64,000 nt of DNA, taken from NCBI RefSeq assembly GCF_035590735.1, contig NZ_CP141595.1:367001-431000 (forward strand), written 5' to 3'. This document shows, piece after piece, positions 1 to 9,223 of the stretch. Position numbers and translations under genes: made by a program. Every line of letters begins with the position of its first letter. The first letter of the stretch is position 1. This DNA comes from Rossellomorea aquimaris. Lineage in GTDB: Bacteria > Bacillota > Bacilli > Bacillales > Bacillaceae_B. The notes under the pieces are model-generated. The model searched no databases. It was given only the letters and a program-made list of their open reading frames with translations, and was not told where the DNA came from.

Positions 1-952
1 CACGATCTATGTAGAGTTCCTGGGCTTTTTCATGAGAAATCATCGTAAAGATCAACTCTTCCCCAGGCTTTGCTTGAGCAATCAGAGGAAGATCCACTGA
101 TGCGATTTGACCGATTCTTGGATAGCCTCCCGTCGTTTGCCGATCCGCTAACAGAACAATAGGCTTCCCATTCGAAGGAACCTGAATCGTCCCAAAGGCA
201 ACCGCTTCTGAAATCATATCAAAATCCTTCTCTAGATGGAGGGACGGACCTTCCAAACGGTAGCCCATTCGATCTGATTGAGCAGACACCTTAAAGGCTT
301 TATTGAAGAAGTGTTCCCGGCTTTCTGGCGAAAATAGATCATACTCGGTTCCCGGTATCACTCGAATGGTTTTCTTCTGATGATAGGCCGAGATGAATTC
401 AGATGAGATGGACCAATCAATTTCTGTGAAATCATTGTCCTCTAAAAAGGGAAGTAAATACTCGATAATATTTTCAGATTCTTTCTTAATCGTTCCTGGT
501 TCAAGGTTGTCACCTTCTTTTAAGGAGCGGCCATTCAATCCTCCAATCCCTGCTCTTACGTAAGTTGATTTGCTGTTCATGACCGTTGCTACATTGAATC
601 CCCCTGCAATCGCAAGGTAGCTGCGGCAGCCACTCTTGCAAGCTCCGAATTTGAGAACACTTCCAGCTTTGATCAATAGTGATCTCCTTAAAGGAACCGG
701 CTTCCCGTCGATGGTTGGAGATAAGTCTCCTCCACAAATGGAGATAAGGGCGGTTTCCCGGAACTCAAGCATTGGACCCATAAGTGTCATTTCAAGAGTA
801 GCCTCATTTTCATCATTCCCTACAAGCAGGTTAGAGATTTTATGAGCGAGAGGATCCATACTCCCACTCACGATGACACCATATTTTTGATAGCCATACC
901 TTCCAAGGTCCTGAATCGTTGAAAGGAGGCCCGGTTTCATTACATTAATCAT
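1..952 (-). CDS. pxpC: 5-oxoprolinase subunit C (biotin-dependent carboxyltransferase family), partial
   Basis: The gene runs off the left edge; about 317 codons are visible. Its ATG (952-950) overlaps the TGA of the upstream pxpB in an ATGA arrangement, so the two are translationally coupled. The product starts MINVMKPGLLSTIQDLGR, typical of the KipA/PxpC family, and near the visible end has the family motif QTTGGYPRIGQI. With PxpB and PxpA it would hydrolyse 5-oxoproline (pyroglutamate) to glutamate using ATP in the cytoplasm. PxpA is not seen and may lie beyond the edge. Related KipA/KipI proteins of Bacillus subtilis were first studied as modulators of the sporulation kinase KinA. Confidence 0.9.
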   Translation of the reverse strand, partial: MINVMKPGLLSTIQDLGRYGYQKYGVIVSGSMDPLAHKISNLLVGNDENEATLEMTLMGPMLEFRETALISICGGDLSPTIDGKPVPLRRSLLIKAGSVLKFGACKSGCRSYLAIAGGFNVATVMNSKSTYVRAGIGGLNGRSLKEGDNLEPGTIKKESENIIEYLLPFLEDNDFTEIDWSISSEFISAYHQKKTIRVIPGTEYDLFSPESREHFFNKAFKVSAQSDRMGYRLEGPSLHLEKDFDMISEAVAFGTIQVPSNGKPIVLLADRQTTGGYPRIGQIASVDLPLIAQAKPGEELIFTMISHEKAQELYIDR

Positions 953-1668
953 TGTTCCTCCTCCAATGCTTTATATTCTTCAAATGAAATGGGGTTGAAA
1001 CGAATTCGATCTCCTGCTTTTAGTAAGCTTGGTGAATCGTCGTTATTTGGTTTGAATAATTTTAAGGGGGTACGGCCAATCAGCTGCCATCCCCCGGGTG
1101 TTTCAATCGGGTAAACGCCTGTTTGTTCTCCAGCAATCCCAACTGAGCCTGCCGGGATCTTGAGGCGGGGTGATTCTCTTCTCGGTGTCGCAATATCCGG
1201 GGACATTCCTCCGATATAAGGGAATCCCGGGGCGAATCCAATCATGTATACGAGGTAGTCACCATTGGAATGTTTCGCGATGACTTCTTCAGTAGAGATG
1301 TGATTGTGGTTCGCTACTTCTTCAAGGTCTGGTCCAAATTCTCCACCGTAGCAAACGGGGATGTCGACGATTCGCGAATCTGATTGTTCACCGATTGTAA
1401 GTTGGGAAAGCATATATTCAATTTCTGAACAGACAATCTTGTACGGTAATGTATTCTGAAAAGGTTTGTGAGATTCAATGATTTTGATTGGATCGTAATA
1501 AAGTGTGACGGTTGTAAATGCCGGGATGATTTCCACAAGCCATTCGATTGTCCGGGTTTCGAAAAAGGTCGAGACGACTTTAACCATTTCGTGTGTTTCT
1601 TGCTGAATTGAGTTCCCTAATTGTATAACGATGGCATGATCGCCTAAGGGTCTTAACGAATAATTCAA
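949..1668 (-). CDS. pxpB: 5-oxoprolinase subunit B (KipI family)
   Basis: A 239-residue protein of the KipI/PxpB (allophanate hydrolase subunit 1-like) family, with the characteristic stretch GFAPGFPYIGG near residues 140-150 and PRLKIPAGSVGIAGEQTGVY after it. The start is TTG at 1668, supported by GGAGGT (complement of 1675-1680) six bases upstream. No ATG gives a full-length family protein. It pairs with PxpC to form the ATP-dependent 5-oxoproline hydrolase. It is the first visible gene of a leftward operon; the facing gene is a divergent MFS transporter over 550 bases away. Confidence 0.9.
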   Translation of the reverse strand: MNYSLRPLGDHAIVIQLGNSIQQETHEMVKVVSTFFETRTIEWLVEIIPAFTTVTLYYDPIKIIESHKPFQNTLPYKIVCSEIEYMLSQLTIGEQSDSRIVDIPVCYGGEFGPDLEEVANHNHISTEEVIAKHSNGDYLVYMIGFAPGFPYIGGMSPDIATPRRESPRLKIPAGSVGIAGEQTGVYPIETPGGWQLIGRTPLKLFKPNNDDSPSLLKAGDRIRFNPISFEEYKALEEEQ

Positions 1669-1867
1669 AGAACTACCTCCAGTCGTGTATGTATGTTTAT
1701 AAAAAATGGAAAATAATTATGTATGAGTAGGCGTGCAAATAAGATTATTCAGAAATTTACGCCATGTTGTTATTATAGTATAATTCTTTGTCTTTTCAAT
1801 AAAAGGTTGGGAATTAGGTGGTTCTTCCAAAAATTATGGTGTGTGGGGGTCTGGTTAATCTGCAATT

Positions 1868-2012
1868 GTTTTTTTGGCTCATTCGAGTGAAACGTTCGTT
1901 TCACTCGCCTTTCAGCTTGCGCTGAAAGGCCGGGTAGAGAAGGACAGGCGCTAGGAGCAAATGAATTTGCTCTATCGCCTGTCCTTCTCTACCCGGAATG
2001 AGCCAAAAAAAC
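1868..2012. repeat. Dispersed clover-like hairpin repeat, copy 1
   Basis: A 145-base element with perfect 16-base terminal inverted repeats (1868-1883 GTTTTTTTGGCTCATT; 1997-2012 its complement). Inside are three consecutive hairpins: 1884-1907 (11-base arms around TT), 1908-1929 (9-base arms around TTGC) and 1930-1996 (21-base arms, with a further inner stem 1955-1961/1966-1972). Almost every base is paired, giving a four-way-junction shape in single-stranded DNA or RNA. A second copy with the same ends and first hairpin, but a different third hairpin, is at 44487-44628. It fills most of the gap between pxpB and the MFS gene and could also terminate transcripts. No transposase is nearby. Mobility is inferred only. 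Confidence 0.85.
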
Positions 2013-2223
2013 AGTCAGTATTACTTTCCCTATATTCACTTGAATTCAATCATAAAAAAATCACGCGTTGCATGGTGCAATATTTGTAAAAAACTAGCAT
2101 ATTTCCGCCGATTTTAAATCGTATCGCAAATGTGTTTTATGTGCTATTATTTAGTAATCCGAAATATTATCCTCCTGAATGTATTGTGAGGATTATTGAT
2201 AGATGGTGAAAGGAGGTTTTCTT

Positions 2224-3417
2224 ATGGATAAGGTAAAGGATCCTTTATGGACGAGGTCTTTTATTATGCTGATGGTAGGAAACTTGTTTGTGTTTATGTC
2301 GTTTCAAATGCTGATACCGACGCTTCCGCCTTATATAAAGTCGATCGGGGCTTCAGGTTTGGAAATTGGATTAGTGACGACGTTATTTTCGGTAGGTGCA
2401 GTGTTAAGTAGGCCTTTCATTGGGTTTATGTTGGAGTATAGGGACAGGAAACCTCTCGTTCTAATAGGCGGGATCTCGTTATTATTGATTACGGTGATTT
2501 ATCCATTGTCCAGTGTGGTATTCATCTTTCTTTTATTCAGGTTTGTACACGGATTGGCTTGGGGATGGTCCACAACGGTGAATGGGACGGCAGCCGTGGA
2601 TGTAGTGCCGAAATCACGCTTAGGTGAAGGGATGGGGTATTACGGATTGTCGATTACGATAGGAATGATTATAGCTCCGAGTCTAGGAATTTATTTATTC
2701 CAGGTTACGACGTTCACGAACCTGATCATTACTTCCAGTGCACTGGGTGTCATTGCGGTTATCTTGTTAGGAGTCGTTCATTACCGTACACCTCAAGTCG
2801 TCAAAGAAACGAAAAAAGAAGACTTGAAGTTTTCATACCTGGGTTCATTAGTTGAAAAATCCAGCTGGTTTCCAGCGTTCATTACGATTATGGTGACCTT
2901 TGGTTACGGGTCGATCGTAACCTTTATCGTCATCTTTGGAGAAGAACGTGGAATCCAGCATATCTTCTTGTTTTATTTATGTAATGCGATCATGGCCTCC
3001 TTATCAAGACCGATTGCAGGGAAATGGTTTGATGAACGCGGACCTAAGGGTCTTGTTCTCTTTTGTATCGTGATTACCTTTATCGGTATGTGGGTATTAT
3101 CCTACGCTCATTCTGATTTCCTCATCATCGTATCAGGTATTTTGTTTGGAGTTGGATTTGGATCTCTTATTCCAACTCTCCAATCCTGGACTTTGTCATT
3201 AACCCCTGACAATAGAAGGGGAGTAGCCAATGGGATGTTTTTCTCTTCCATTGATCTTGGGATCGGCTTAAGCGGATTAGTATTCGGGGTGCTTGCTCAA
3301 TATGTTGAGACGGGTGTCTTATTCCAGATCTCAAGCTTGTTCCTGCTCATTGCTTTAGTTGTAGCGATACTGGAAGGGCGCAAACAAAAAAAGTTTGTTC
3401 ACCAGACATCCGCCTAG
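2224..3417 (+). CDS. MFS transporter
   Basis: A 397-residue major facilitator with about twelve hydrophobic segments and the MFS loop motif between TM2 and TM3 in a recognisable form (residues about 68-80, GFMLEYRDRKPLVLIG). The start is set at ATG 2224, seven bases after GGAGG (2212-2216); the longer in-frame ATG at 2203 overlaps the ribosome binding site. It is likely a plasma-membrane drug or metabolite exporter; the substrate is not readable from sequence. It stands alone, with a hairpin terminator at 3448-3504. A loose inverted repeat at about 2164-2196 in the leader could affect expression. Confidence 0.85.
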   Translation: MDKVKDPLWTRSFIMLMVGNLFVFMSFQMLIPTLPPYIKSIGASGLEIGLVTTLFSVGAVLSRPFIGFMLEYRDRKPLVLIGGISLLLITVIYPLSSVVFIFLLFRFVHGLAWGWSTTVNGTAAVDVVPKSRLGEGMGYYGLSITIGMIIAPSLGIYLFQVTTFTNLIITSSALGVIAVILLGVVHYRTPQVVKETKKEDLKFSYLGSLVEKSSWFPAFITIMVTFGYGSIVTFIVIFGEERGIQHIFLFYLCNAIMASLSRPIAGKWFDERGPKGLVLFCIVITFIGMWVLSYAHSDFLIIVSGILFGVGFGSLIPTLQSWTLSLTPDNRRGVANGMFFSSIDLGIGLSGLVFGVLAQYVETGVLFQISSLFLLIALVVAILEGRKQKKFVHQTSA

Positions 3418-3447
3418 TTTGATGGTTGAATAATGGTGGTAAGTAAA

Positions 3448-3504
3448 AAGGACTATCTGTTTTTGAAGGCGCGAGCAGCCTTTAGTAACGGATAGTCCTT
3501 TCTT
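3448..3504 (+). terminator. Hairpin terminator after MFS gene
   Basis: Perfect 10-base arms AAGGACTATC (3448-3457) and GATAGTCCTT (3491-3500), with an inner stem and a short T-rich tail, 30 bases after the MFS stop. Confidence 0.65.
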
Positions 3505-3665
3505 CTGTAATGGAAGTGATCCCTAAGAATCACGGCAGAAAGTATCAATCGGAAAATGAAAAGGAAATGAAATTTTATCCCAATGAAATTCTGTTAGAAT
3601 GATAGAAATAGACTAGTCTGTGAGGTTCCTTGAACAGGGGGGATCCACATATAACGGAGGACATT

Positions 3666-6410
3666 ATGACAGAAGAAAAATTACTAATGGAAAAGTCATT
3701 CTATGGAACTTTTTTAGTAGACTATGACACGAACCGTCATCCAATTGAAGTGCTCGGTCAAGCTTTTGTAGAAGAGCAGCAAAATGAGCCGTATGATTTA
3801 ACGTTCATTCGCTATGCTCAGGGTGAAGTCTATTTTCATAGCAAGGACTATGAAGCGGCTATTTTCAAATGGGAAAGCATCCAGAACGAATTAGAACCTT
3901 GGGCAAAGAAGAATATCGCGGATTCTTACTATGAGCTTGGGTTGTTATCGTCAGCGGAGGATGTCTATACAGCTATCCAAACGGAAAGCACGATTTTAAC
4001 GCTGGAAATATCCCTGCAGCTATTCTCTCTTTATATCGAACGAAATAAGATTCAGTCAGCTTATCGTACAATCGATAAAGCCTTGACAATCGATCCGGAT
4101 TATCCCAATGTAACTGAACTGGCCCGGGCTTTTTATGAAGAACAAGAGGACTGGAATAAAGCCGTGGAACTCGCGGTTCAGGAATCGATCCGGACCCAGG
4201 ATCCTGCTTGGTTCATGATTCTGAGGGAATATGGGGATCAAGGTTACACAACATCCTTTGCGCCTACCTATTTCTACGATCTATTGATTGCGGTTTATGA
4301 AAAGGATCGTAAACAATTCAAGGACCTTGTGTCTTCTCTATGGACAAGTTACAGAAGCAATCCAATCGCCCATATTGAATGGATGCTGACGGTCAATACA
4401 ATCTTTGAATATGTAGAAATACTCCCGAACGAATCATGGGAGGACATCCTATCCCAATTCCAGGAAGCATACGTAGGATTCCTTGAAGGCAACTACTTAG
4501 TGAAAGACCTGGAAGGCTTTATGCCAAGCATGCTGAGCAATTGGCTGAAAGTGAGCAGGGAACATCAACCACTTTTCCCGGCAGCTGCCGTTTTAGCCTG
4601 GAACGATGTCTTTTCGTACAGCATTGAACAGATGGTGACGGATGAGGCGGAAATGATCCTGCTTGAAGGAGATTCCTATCAAGCACGCTTTGAAGACATT
4701 ATTCTGTTCTTAAATAAAATTATTGATTGGTCAGACCGAAATGATGCTTCTGTAGGTTATAAAACAAAATGGATTGCGGAGCAGTTAATGGATCTGAGTG
4801 AACACCACTTATTAATCGCAGGGAGTGGCTCAAGCGGAAAATCTTCCTTCGTTCAATCCGTTTTGGGTGAGAGCGTCGGTGAGGCTGAAGACTCCACCAT
4901 CATTTATAGCTATCATGATCAGCAGGTAGAAGTGAAGGAGATTCACGACCATGGAGTTCACAGAGTAGAGAGCATAGCTGATTTTGAAGAGCTGATGCAA
5001 AGAGAAGCATTCGTAGAATACAAGCTCCCGTCTGAGTTTCTTAAGAAAAATAGAAGTGCCATCATTGACGTTCAAACCGGCCAAAGGCATCTGGATGATC
5101 TAACGGCCTTTTATCCTGTAGCTGATGGATTACTGTATGTCTTGAATGCCGATGCCCCGTTTAATGCAGAGGACAGACAAACCTTAAGAAAACTAACGGA
5201 AATCGGACAGCCTGTGAACGTACATTTCTTATTAAACAAGATGGACAAAGTATCTCATTCTGACCGTACAGAAGAGATCATTGAAACAGCCCGAAACAAA
5301 GCCCGGGAATGGTTCCCGGACGCAGAGGTGTTGCCATATTCATCCCTGGAAGCCGTTCATCTGCAGCGCCAGGATGTTCAGGCCTTCCTAAAAAAACAGT
5401 ATATGGTGAATGGAAATGTGCTCAAAGCGGAACGTGGAGCCAAATTATTTTACCTGGTCAGAAAAACATTAAGAGATCTTTACTCAAAACGTAAGAATCG
5501 TGAAAATGAGTTGAAAGACACAATCGAGAAGAATGAAGATATCCTGACGCGTTTGAACGGCTTTGAAAACTACTTGGGTGACATGCAGAGCGATAAGGTA
5601 TCAGTCATTAAGGATTCTTACCATAAAAAGAAAGAAGCGATGAAGAAGGAAATCTCTGAGAAAATTCCCGGTATCCTTAGCGGCTGCTCTGATCTGATCA
5701 GCGAAGAAAGTGATTTCAAACAGATCCATACAGAGTTAAATGAAGCGATGAATTCGCGGATTCAAGGGTATATCCAAGATGATCTCATGCCCCGTTATGT
5801 CAAATCTCTCGAGGAATGGCTTGCCTTTTCAAAGCAGGAGCTTCAAGACAGCCAGAACTACTTAAATGAGATGAGTGAAACCTTTAACGAGTTATTCGGC
5901 AAGGATAAAGTCGTTTTACAATGTGATTTCCAAGTATTGGACGACTGGCGCCGGGATGTAAGCAGAATGGGGACGAGAGCCCAGGTTGATAAAGAGAATA
6001 TTCTATTGCGCTTTAAACCGGCTCAGTTCCTATTAAAGAGTGCCGGGAAGCTGTTAGGCGTATTACCTCAGAATAAGTCGTTACTCTACAACCAATATAA
6101 GCGTTATTTAGAGAACGAAGATTATCAGGATATCACGGCATCTGTCGTTAATAAATTCTTCCTTCAGTTTGATTTGTTTGAAAAATCACTGCAGCAGGAT
6201 GTTCACTCTTTCTTCGCAGAGCCATTTAAACAACTGGACGTCACGATTAAAGATACAGAAACAGATATTGCAAGCGACAAAGAAACGTTAAAGAAAATGA
6301 AAGCAAACCCGGAGCGATATTTCGACCCGATCACTTTATTCGAAGTGAAACTGCTTCAACATGAATATATGGTGAAAGCGAGTTATAAAGCTTCTCATCA
6401 TTATTCTTAA
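3666..6410 (+). CDS. TPR-containing dynamin-like GTPase, function unknown
   Basis: A 914-residue protein. The start is ATG 3666, five bases after GGAGG; the upstream in-frame start at 3630 has no ribosome binding site. Residues about 40-200 look like degenerate TPR helical repeats. A P-loop GSGSSGKSS lies near 386-394, a G3-like DVQTGQ near 468 and a G4 NKMD near 524, so a dynamin-type GTPase domain is likely. The C-terminal third is rich in charged heptads (coiled coil, about 615-700), like a dynamin stalk. No transmembrane helix is obvious. It is monocistronic and ends in a bidirectional terminator. Membrane remodelling would be the family role; this is inference, and I do not recognise a characterised homologue. 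Confidence 0.7.
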   Translation: MTEEKLLMEKSFYGTFLVDYDTNRHPIEVLGQAFVEEQQNEPYDLTFIRYAQGEVYFHSKDYEAAIFKWESIQNELEPWAKKNIADSYYELGLLSSAEDVYTAIQTESTILTLEISLQLFSLYIERNKIQSAYRTIDKALTIDPDYPNVTELARAFYEEQEDWNKAVELAVQESIRTQDPAWFMILREYGDQGYTTSFAPTYFYDLLIAVYEKDRKQFKDLVSSLWTSYRSNPIAHIEWMLTVNTIFEYVEILPNESWEDILSQFQEAYVGFLEGNYLVKDLEGFMPSMLSNWLKVSREHQPLFPAAAVLAWNDVFSYSIEQMVTDEAEMILLEGDSYQARFEDIILFLNKIIDWSDRNDASVGYKTKWIAEQLMDLSEHHLLIAGSGSSGKSSFVQSVLGESVGEAEDSTIIYSYHDQQVEVKEIHDHGVHRVESIADFEELMQREAFVEYKLPSEFLKKNRSAIIDVQTGQRHLDDLTAFYPVADGLLYVLNADAPFNAEDRQTLRKLTEIGQPVNVHFLLNKMDKVSHSDRTEEIIETARNKAREWFPDAEVLPYSSLEAVHLQRQDVQAFLKKQYMVNGNVLKAERGAKLFYLVRKTLRDLYSKRKNRENELKDTIEKNEDILTRLNGFENYLGDMQSDKVSVIKDSYHKKKEAMKKEISEKIPGILSGCSDLISEESDFKQIHTELNEAMNSRIQGYIQDDLMPRYVKSLEEWLAFSKQELQDSQNYLNEMSETFNELFGKDKVVLQCDFQVLDDWRRDVSRMGTRAQVDKENILLRFKPAQFLLKSAGKLLGVLPQNKSLLYNQYKRYLENEDYQDITASVVNKFFLQFDLFEKSLQQDVHSFFAEPFKQLDVTIKDTETDIASDKETLKKMKANPERYFDPITLFEVKLLQHEYMVKASYKASHHYS

Positions 6411-6412
6411 TA

Positions 6413-6461
6413 AAAAAGACTGATTCTGCAGGGGTGCTGCCCCGCGAGAATCAGTCTTTTT
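6413..6461. terminator. Bidirectional terminator between convergent genes
   Basis: Perfect 15-base arms (6413-6427 and 6447-6461, core AGACTGATTCT) starting with A-runs and ending with T-runs, so it works in both directions, between the GTPase and the leftward RsbR-type gene. Confidence 0.9.
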
Positions 6462-6478
6462 ATTTTGCGTCCATCTTC

Positions 6479-7342
6479 CTACACCTGCAAAAATCCGCTA
6501 TTTTCCTGAATTACATCGGCAATGATTCGCTCGAGTGAATTTTCAGTATGGATATTGGAGAAATCCAATCCTAAATGGATGGCTGTCTGAGCTACTTCCG
6601 GACGAATCCCGGTGATGACACTCTTCACTCCAAGTAGATTTAAGGCATCGATGAGGTGGAAGATTTGCTGAGCGACCATGGTATCAACCAATACCACACC
6701 TGATAAGTCGATGATCAACATGGATAAATGGGCATCGGCACTTTGTTGAAGGGTTGCTTCTAGTATCGTACGGGCACGTGTCGTATCAATATCTCCAATG
6801 ATAGGCAGAAGTCCAACCTCTGAAGTTAAAGAAATGACCGGTGTACTTAATTCTTTAATCAGGGTAGACTGTGCTTGAAGTCGATTCATTAATATGCTCA
6901 GGAACGTGGAAGTGAACGTTTCTAACACATAATCCAATGCGAAATTGATCTTTCGTTCCCACTCGAATACTTCTTTCAACTGGATGTTTACGTTCGATTC
7001 TTCCACAAACTTTTCGACATACGTCCAATACACTCTTCTGAACACACCTGAGTTACGTACAACCTCATCGAGAGTCGTACTGGATTTACTTCGATCTGCA
7101 GCTGTTTGTGAAGTCCAGTTATAAATCAATTCCTTTGACTCTTCTTGAGAAAGTAACAGACACTTGGCAATGATCTTCACATAATTAGAGTTTTGTTCTT
7201 TTATTTTGTTGTGTACCTCTGGAGGAGAATCAGGCGAATAGTGAGATCCGGATTTAATATTCTGGAACTTCAACCAGTCTTCAGTGAAATCTAAGGCATG
7301 ATCAACTAAGTATTCATATAAATCAGACGAATGTGTATCCAT
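6479..7342 (-). CDS. RsbR-type stressosome protein with STAS domain
   Basis: A 287-residue protein. The N-terminal 160 residues resemble the globin-like sensor half of RsbR paralogues, and the C-terminal STAS domain (about 170-280) includes DLSGVVLVDTMVAQQIF and SVITGIRPEVAQTA. Both threonines that RsbT phosphorylates in RsbR (its T171 and T205) are conserved in these motifs. It should sit in the cytoplasmic stressosome and control release of RsbT, hence sigma-B activity. ATG 7342 follows AAAGGGAG. No other rsb genes are nearby, as for the dispersed RsbR paralogues (RsbRB/C/D) of Bacillus subtilis; the length is closest to RsbRD. Confidence 0.85.
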   Translation of the reverse strand: MDTHSSDLYEYLVDHALDFTEDWLKFQNIKSGSHYSPDSPPEVHNKIKEQNSNYVKIIAKCLLLSQEESKELIYNWTSQTAADRSKSSTTLDEVVRNSGVFRRVYWTYVEKFVEESNVNIQLKEVFEWERKINFALDYVLETFTSTFLSILMNRLQAQSTLIKELSTPVISLTSEVGLLPIIGDIDTTRARTILEATLQQSADAHLSMLIIDLSGVVLVDTMVAQQIFHLIDALNLLGVKSVITGIRPEVAQTAIHLGLDFSNIHTENSLERIIADVIQENSGFLQV

Positions 7343-7529
7343 AAACTCTCCCTTTAAACTTGGCTTATACTCTTATTCTGAAACCTATAGAGGAGACTGT
7401 CAATGTTAAAGGTAGGAATGACATAAAAACAAATAAATTAAATACTTCTTTTGATGTTCAGAAAATACACAAAAAATTCAAACTAGTAGATAAGGATTAG
7501 TTTGAATACTAGTAATATTCTAAAAATTA

Positions 7530-7558
7530 TTGGTTTTCTAGTAAAATATATGTATAAT
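7530..7558 (+). promoter_or_regulatory. Candidate sigma-A promoter of amino-acid ABC importer
   Basis: TTGGTT (7530-7535), 17-base spacer, perfect TATAAT (7553-7558), 42 bases before the start codon of the binding protein, in an AT-rich region. Confidence 0.6.
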
Positions 7559-7599
7559 TATAATAATTAGAAAATACAAACTATTTTAGGGGGCCAATA

Positions 7600-8409
7600 A
7601 TGAAGAAGAAAGTAAGAGGATTATTTCTAGTATTGATGATTGGAATGGCAGCAATCATGACTGCCTGTGGAAGTGAAGAAGCAAGCGGAGATAAAAAAGA
7701 AAAGCTTGTAGTGGGAACCGATGCAGCCTTTGCTCCATTTGAATATATGGATAAAGGGGAAATTGTCGGGTTTGATATTGACTTTTTAGAGGCCGTCATG
7801 AAAGAAGCCGGTTATGAGTACGAAGTGAAGAACATTGGATGGGATCCGTTATTTGCAGCGGTTCAAGGCGGCAAGGAAGTCGATATGGGGATTTCCGGGA
7901 TCACCATCAATGATGATCGTAAAGAAACGTTTGATTTTTCCAATCCTTACTTTGAATCTACTCACATGATCATGTTTGGCGAAGGTGTCGATATTAAAAG
8001 TGCCGAGGACCTGAAAGGGCTGAAGATCGGGGTTCAAAACGGAACGACCGGACAGGCGGCAGCAGAGAAAATAGTTGGGCAGAACAGCCCTGATATCTCT
8101 AAATACGAAAACAATGTAGTAGCCATTACGGCATTAAAGCAAGGTCAAGTCGATGCTGTTGTAACCGATAATACTGTTGTAAATGAATATGTGAAAAACA
8201 ATCCGGATGACAATTTCAATACAGTAGAAGATCCGGAAAACTTCGAGTCTGAATTTTATGGCTTAATGTTTCCGAAAGACAGTGAGTTGAAGTCTGAATT
8301 TGATAAAGCGGTAAAAGAAGTGATTGAAAATGGAACATATGCTGAAATTTATAAAGAATGGTTTGGTACAGAACCGAACACTGACGCTTTATTAGAACAA
8401 GCAGAATAA
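7600..8409 (+). CDS. artP: Amino-acid ABC transporter, lipoprotein binding protein (ArtP/ArtJ-like)
   Basis: A 269-residue extracytoplasmic solute-binding protein (SBP_bac_3 family). The N-terminus is a lipoprotein signal (KKK, hydrophobic stretch, then MTAC with Cys23 as the lipid site). The mature part has VVGTDAAFAPFEYMDKG and WDPLFAAVQGGKEVDMGISG, close to what I recall of the Geobacillus arginine-binding ArtJ. It captures a basic or polar amino acid outside the membrane and passes it to the permease at 8564-9223. ATG 7600 follows AGGGGG. The arginine specificity is inferred from resemblance; glutamine or histidine are alternatives. Confidence 0.85.
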   Translation: MKKKVRGLFLVLMIGMAAIMTACGSEEASGDKKEKLVVGTDAAFAPFEYMDKGEIVGFDIDFLEAVMKEAGYEYEVKNIGWDPLFAAVQGGKEVDMGISGITINDDRKETFDFSNPYFESTHMIMFGEGVDIKSAEDLKGLKIGVQNGTTGQAAAEKIVGQNSPDISKYENNVVAITALKQGQVDAVVTDNTVVNEYVKNNPDDNFNTVEDPENFESEFYGLMFPKDSELKSEFDKAVKEVIENGTYAEIYKEWFGTEPNTDALLEQAE

Positions 8410-8415
8410 GGGAAC

Positions 8416-8491
8416 AAGGGGCGTAGGAAAGTAGGGAAGATCTTCTTTATTGATTTTAAAGAGGTTTGTTCCTTCTTCACCTGCCCCTTTT
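8416..8491 (+). terminator. Leaky terminator between binding protein and permease genes
   Basis: An imperfect long hairpin (AAGGGGC at 8416-8422 pairs with GCCCCTTT at 8483-8490, with partial pairing inward), followed by TTTTAT. Its place after the first cistron fits the common design in which the binding protein is made in excess of the permease and ATPase. Confidence 0.55.
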
Positions 8492-8563
8492 ATATGAATT
8501 TAATTACTACTATTGAAAAGGAAAGCGGGATAACGCCGTTACCGAGACAAAAGGAGTTATGAT

Positions 8564-9223
8564 ATGCTGGATTTCAGATGGGACATTATTGGGGAATACT
8601 TACCTTTTTTTCTAAAGGGAGCACTATTAACAATCGGTTTATCGGTGGGAGCCATCTTTTTGGGCTTGATCTTCGGGCTGCTGATGGGGATATTCAGAAT
8701 TTCCCCCTACCTCCTCGTTCGAACACCTTTCATTTGGTACATAAATTTTTTTAGAGGAACGCCATTATTCGTGCAGATTCTACTCATACACTTTGGTGTG
8801 ATGCCAATGATTATGTCGGAAATTAATCCGGCTGTGTCTGCATTAGTGGCACTATCGTTGAATGCCACAGCGTATATCGCCGAAATCTTCCGAGGGGGCA
8901 TTCAATCCATTGACCGGGGGCAGATGGAAGCGGCCAGATCTTTGGGGATGACCAATATCCAGGCGATGAGGCATATCATTATCCCTCAAGCATTTAAGCG
9001 GATGATTCCACCACTTGGAAATGAGTTTATCGTGTTACTGAAAGACTCTTCACTGGCAGCGGTCATTGCCGCTCCAGAGCTTATGTACTGGGGCCGGGCC
9101 ATGCAGGGGCAATATTATCGTGTATGGGAACCGTACCTGGCAGTCGCTATTATATATTTAATCCTTACTCTATCTCTTACGTATCTACTAAACTATATTG
9201 AGCGGAGGATGGCAACCGAATGA
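8564..9223 (+). CDS. artQ: Amino-acid ABC transporter permease
   Basis: A 219-residue His/Glu/Arg/opine-type permease with about five transmembrane segments. The EAA loop that contacts the ATPase is [22 protein letters not shown] (given here as EAARSLGM then HIIIPQA, about residues 125-146). ATG 8564 follows AAGGAG. The stop overlaps the start of the ATPase gene by four bases (ATGA), so the two are coupled. It forms the membrane channel of the importer. Confidence 0.88.
   Translation: MLDFRWDIIGEYLPFFLKGALLTIGLSVGAIFLGLIFGLLMGIFRISPYLLVRTPFIWYINFFRGTPLFVQILLIHFGVMPMIMSEINPAVSALVALSLNATAYIAEIFRGGIQSIDRGQMEAARSLGMTNIQAMRHIIIPQAFKRMIPPLGNEFIVLLKDSSLAAVIAAPELMYWGRAMQGQYYRVWEPYLAVAIIYLILTLSLTYLLNYIERRMATE

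Noticed and set aside
241..252. GGGACGGACCTT inside pxpC as a regulatory motif
   Set aside because: It encodes a conserved Glu-Gly-Pro-Ser segment of PxpC, so coding constraint explains it.
1868..2012. Simple intrinsic terminator for the neighbouring genes
   Set aside because: The second copy with the same ends and first hairpin, and the multi-branch layout, are not explained by a terminator alone, though termination may be a side effect.
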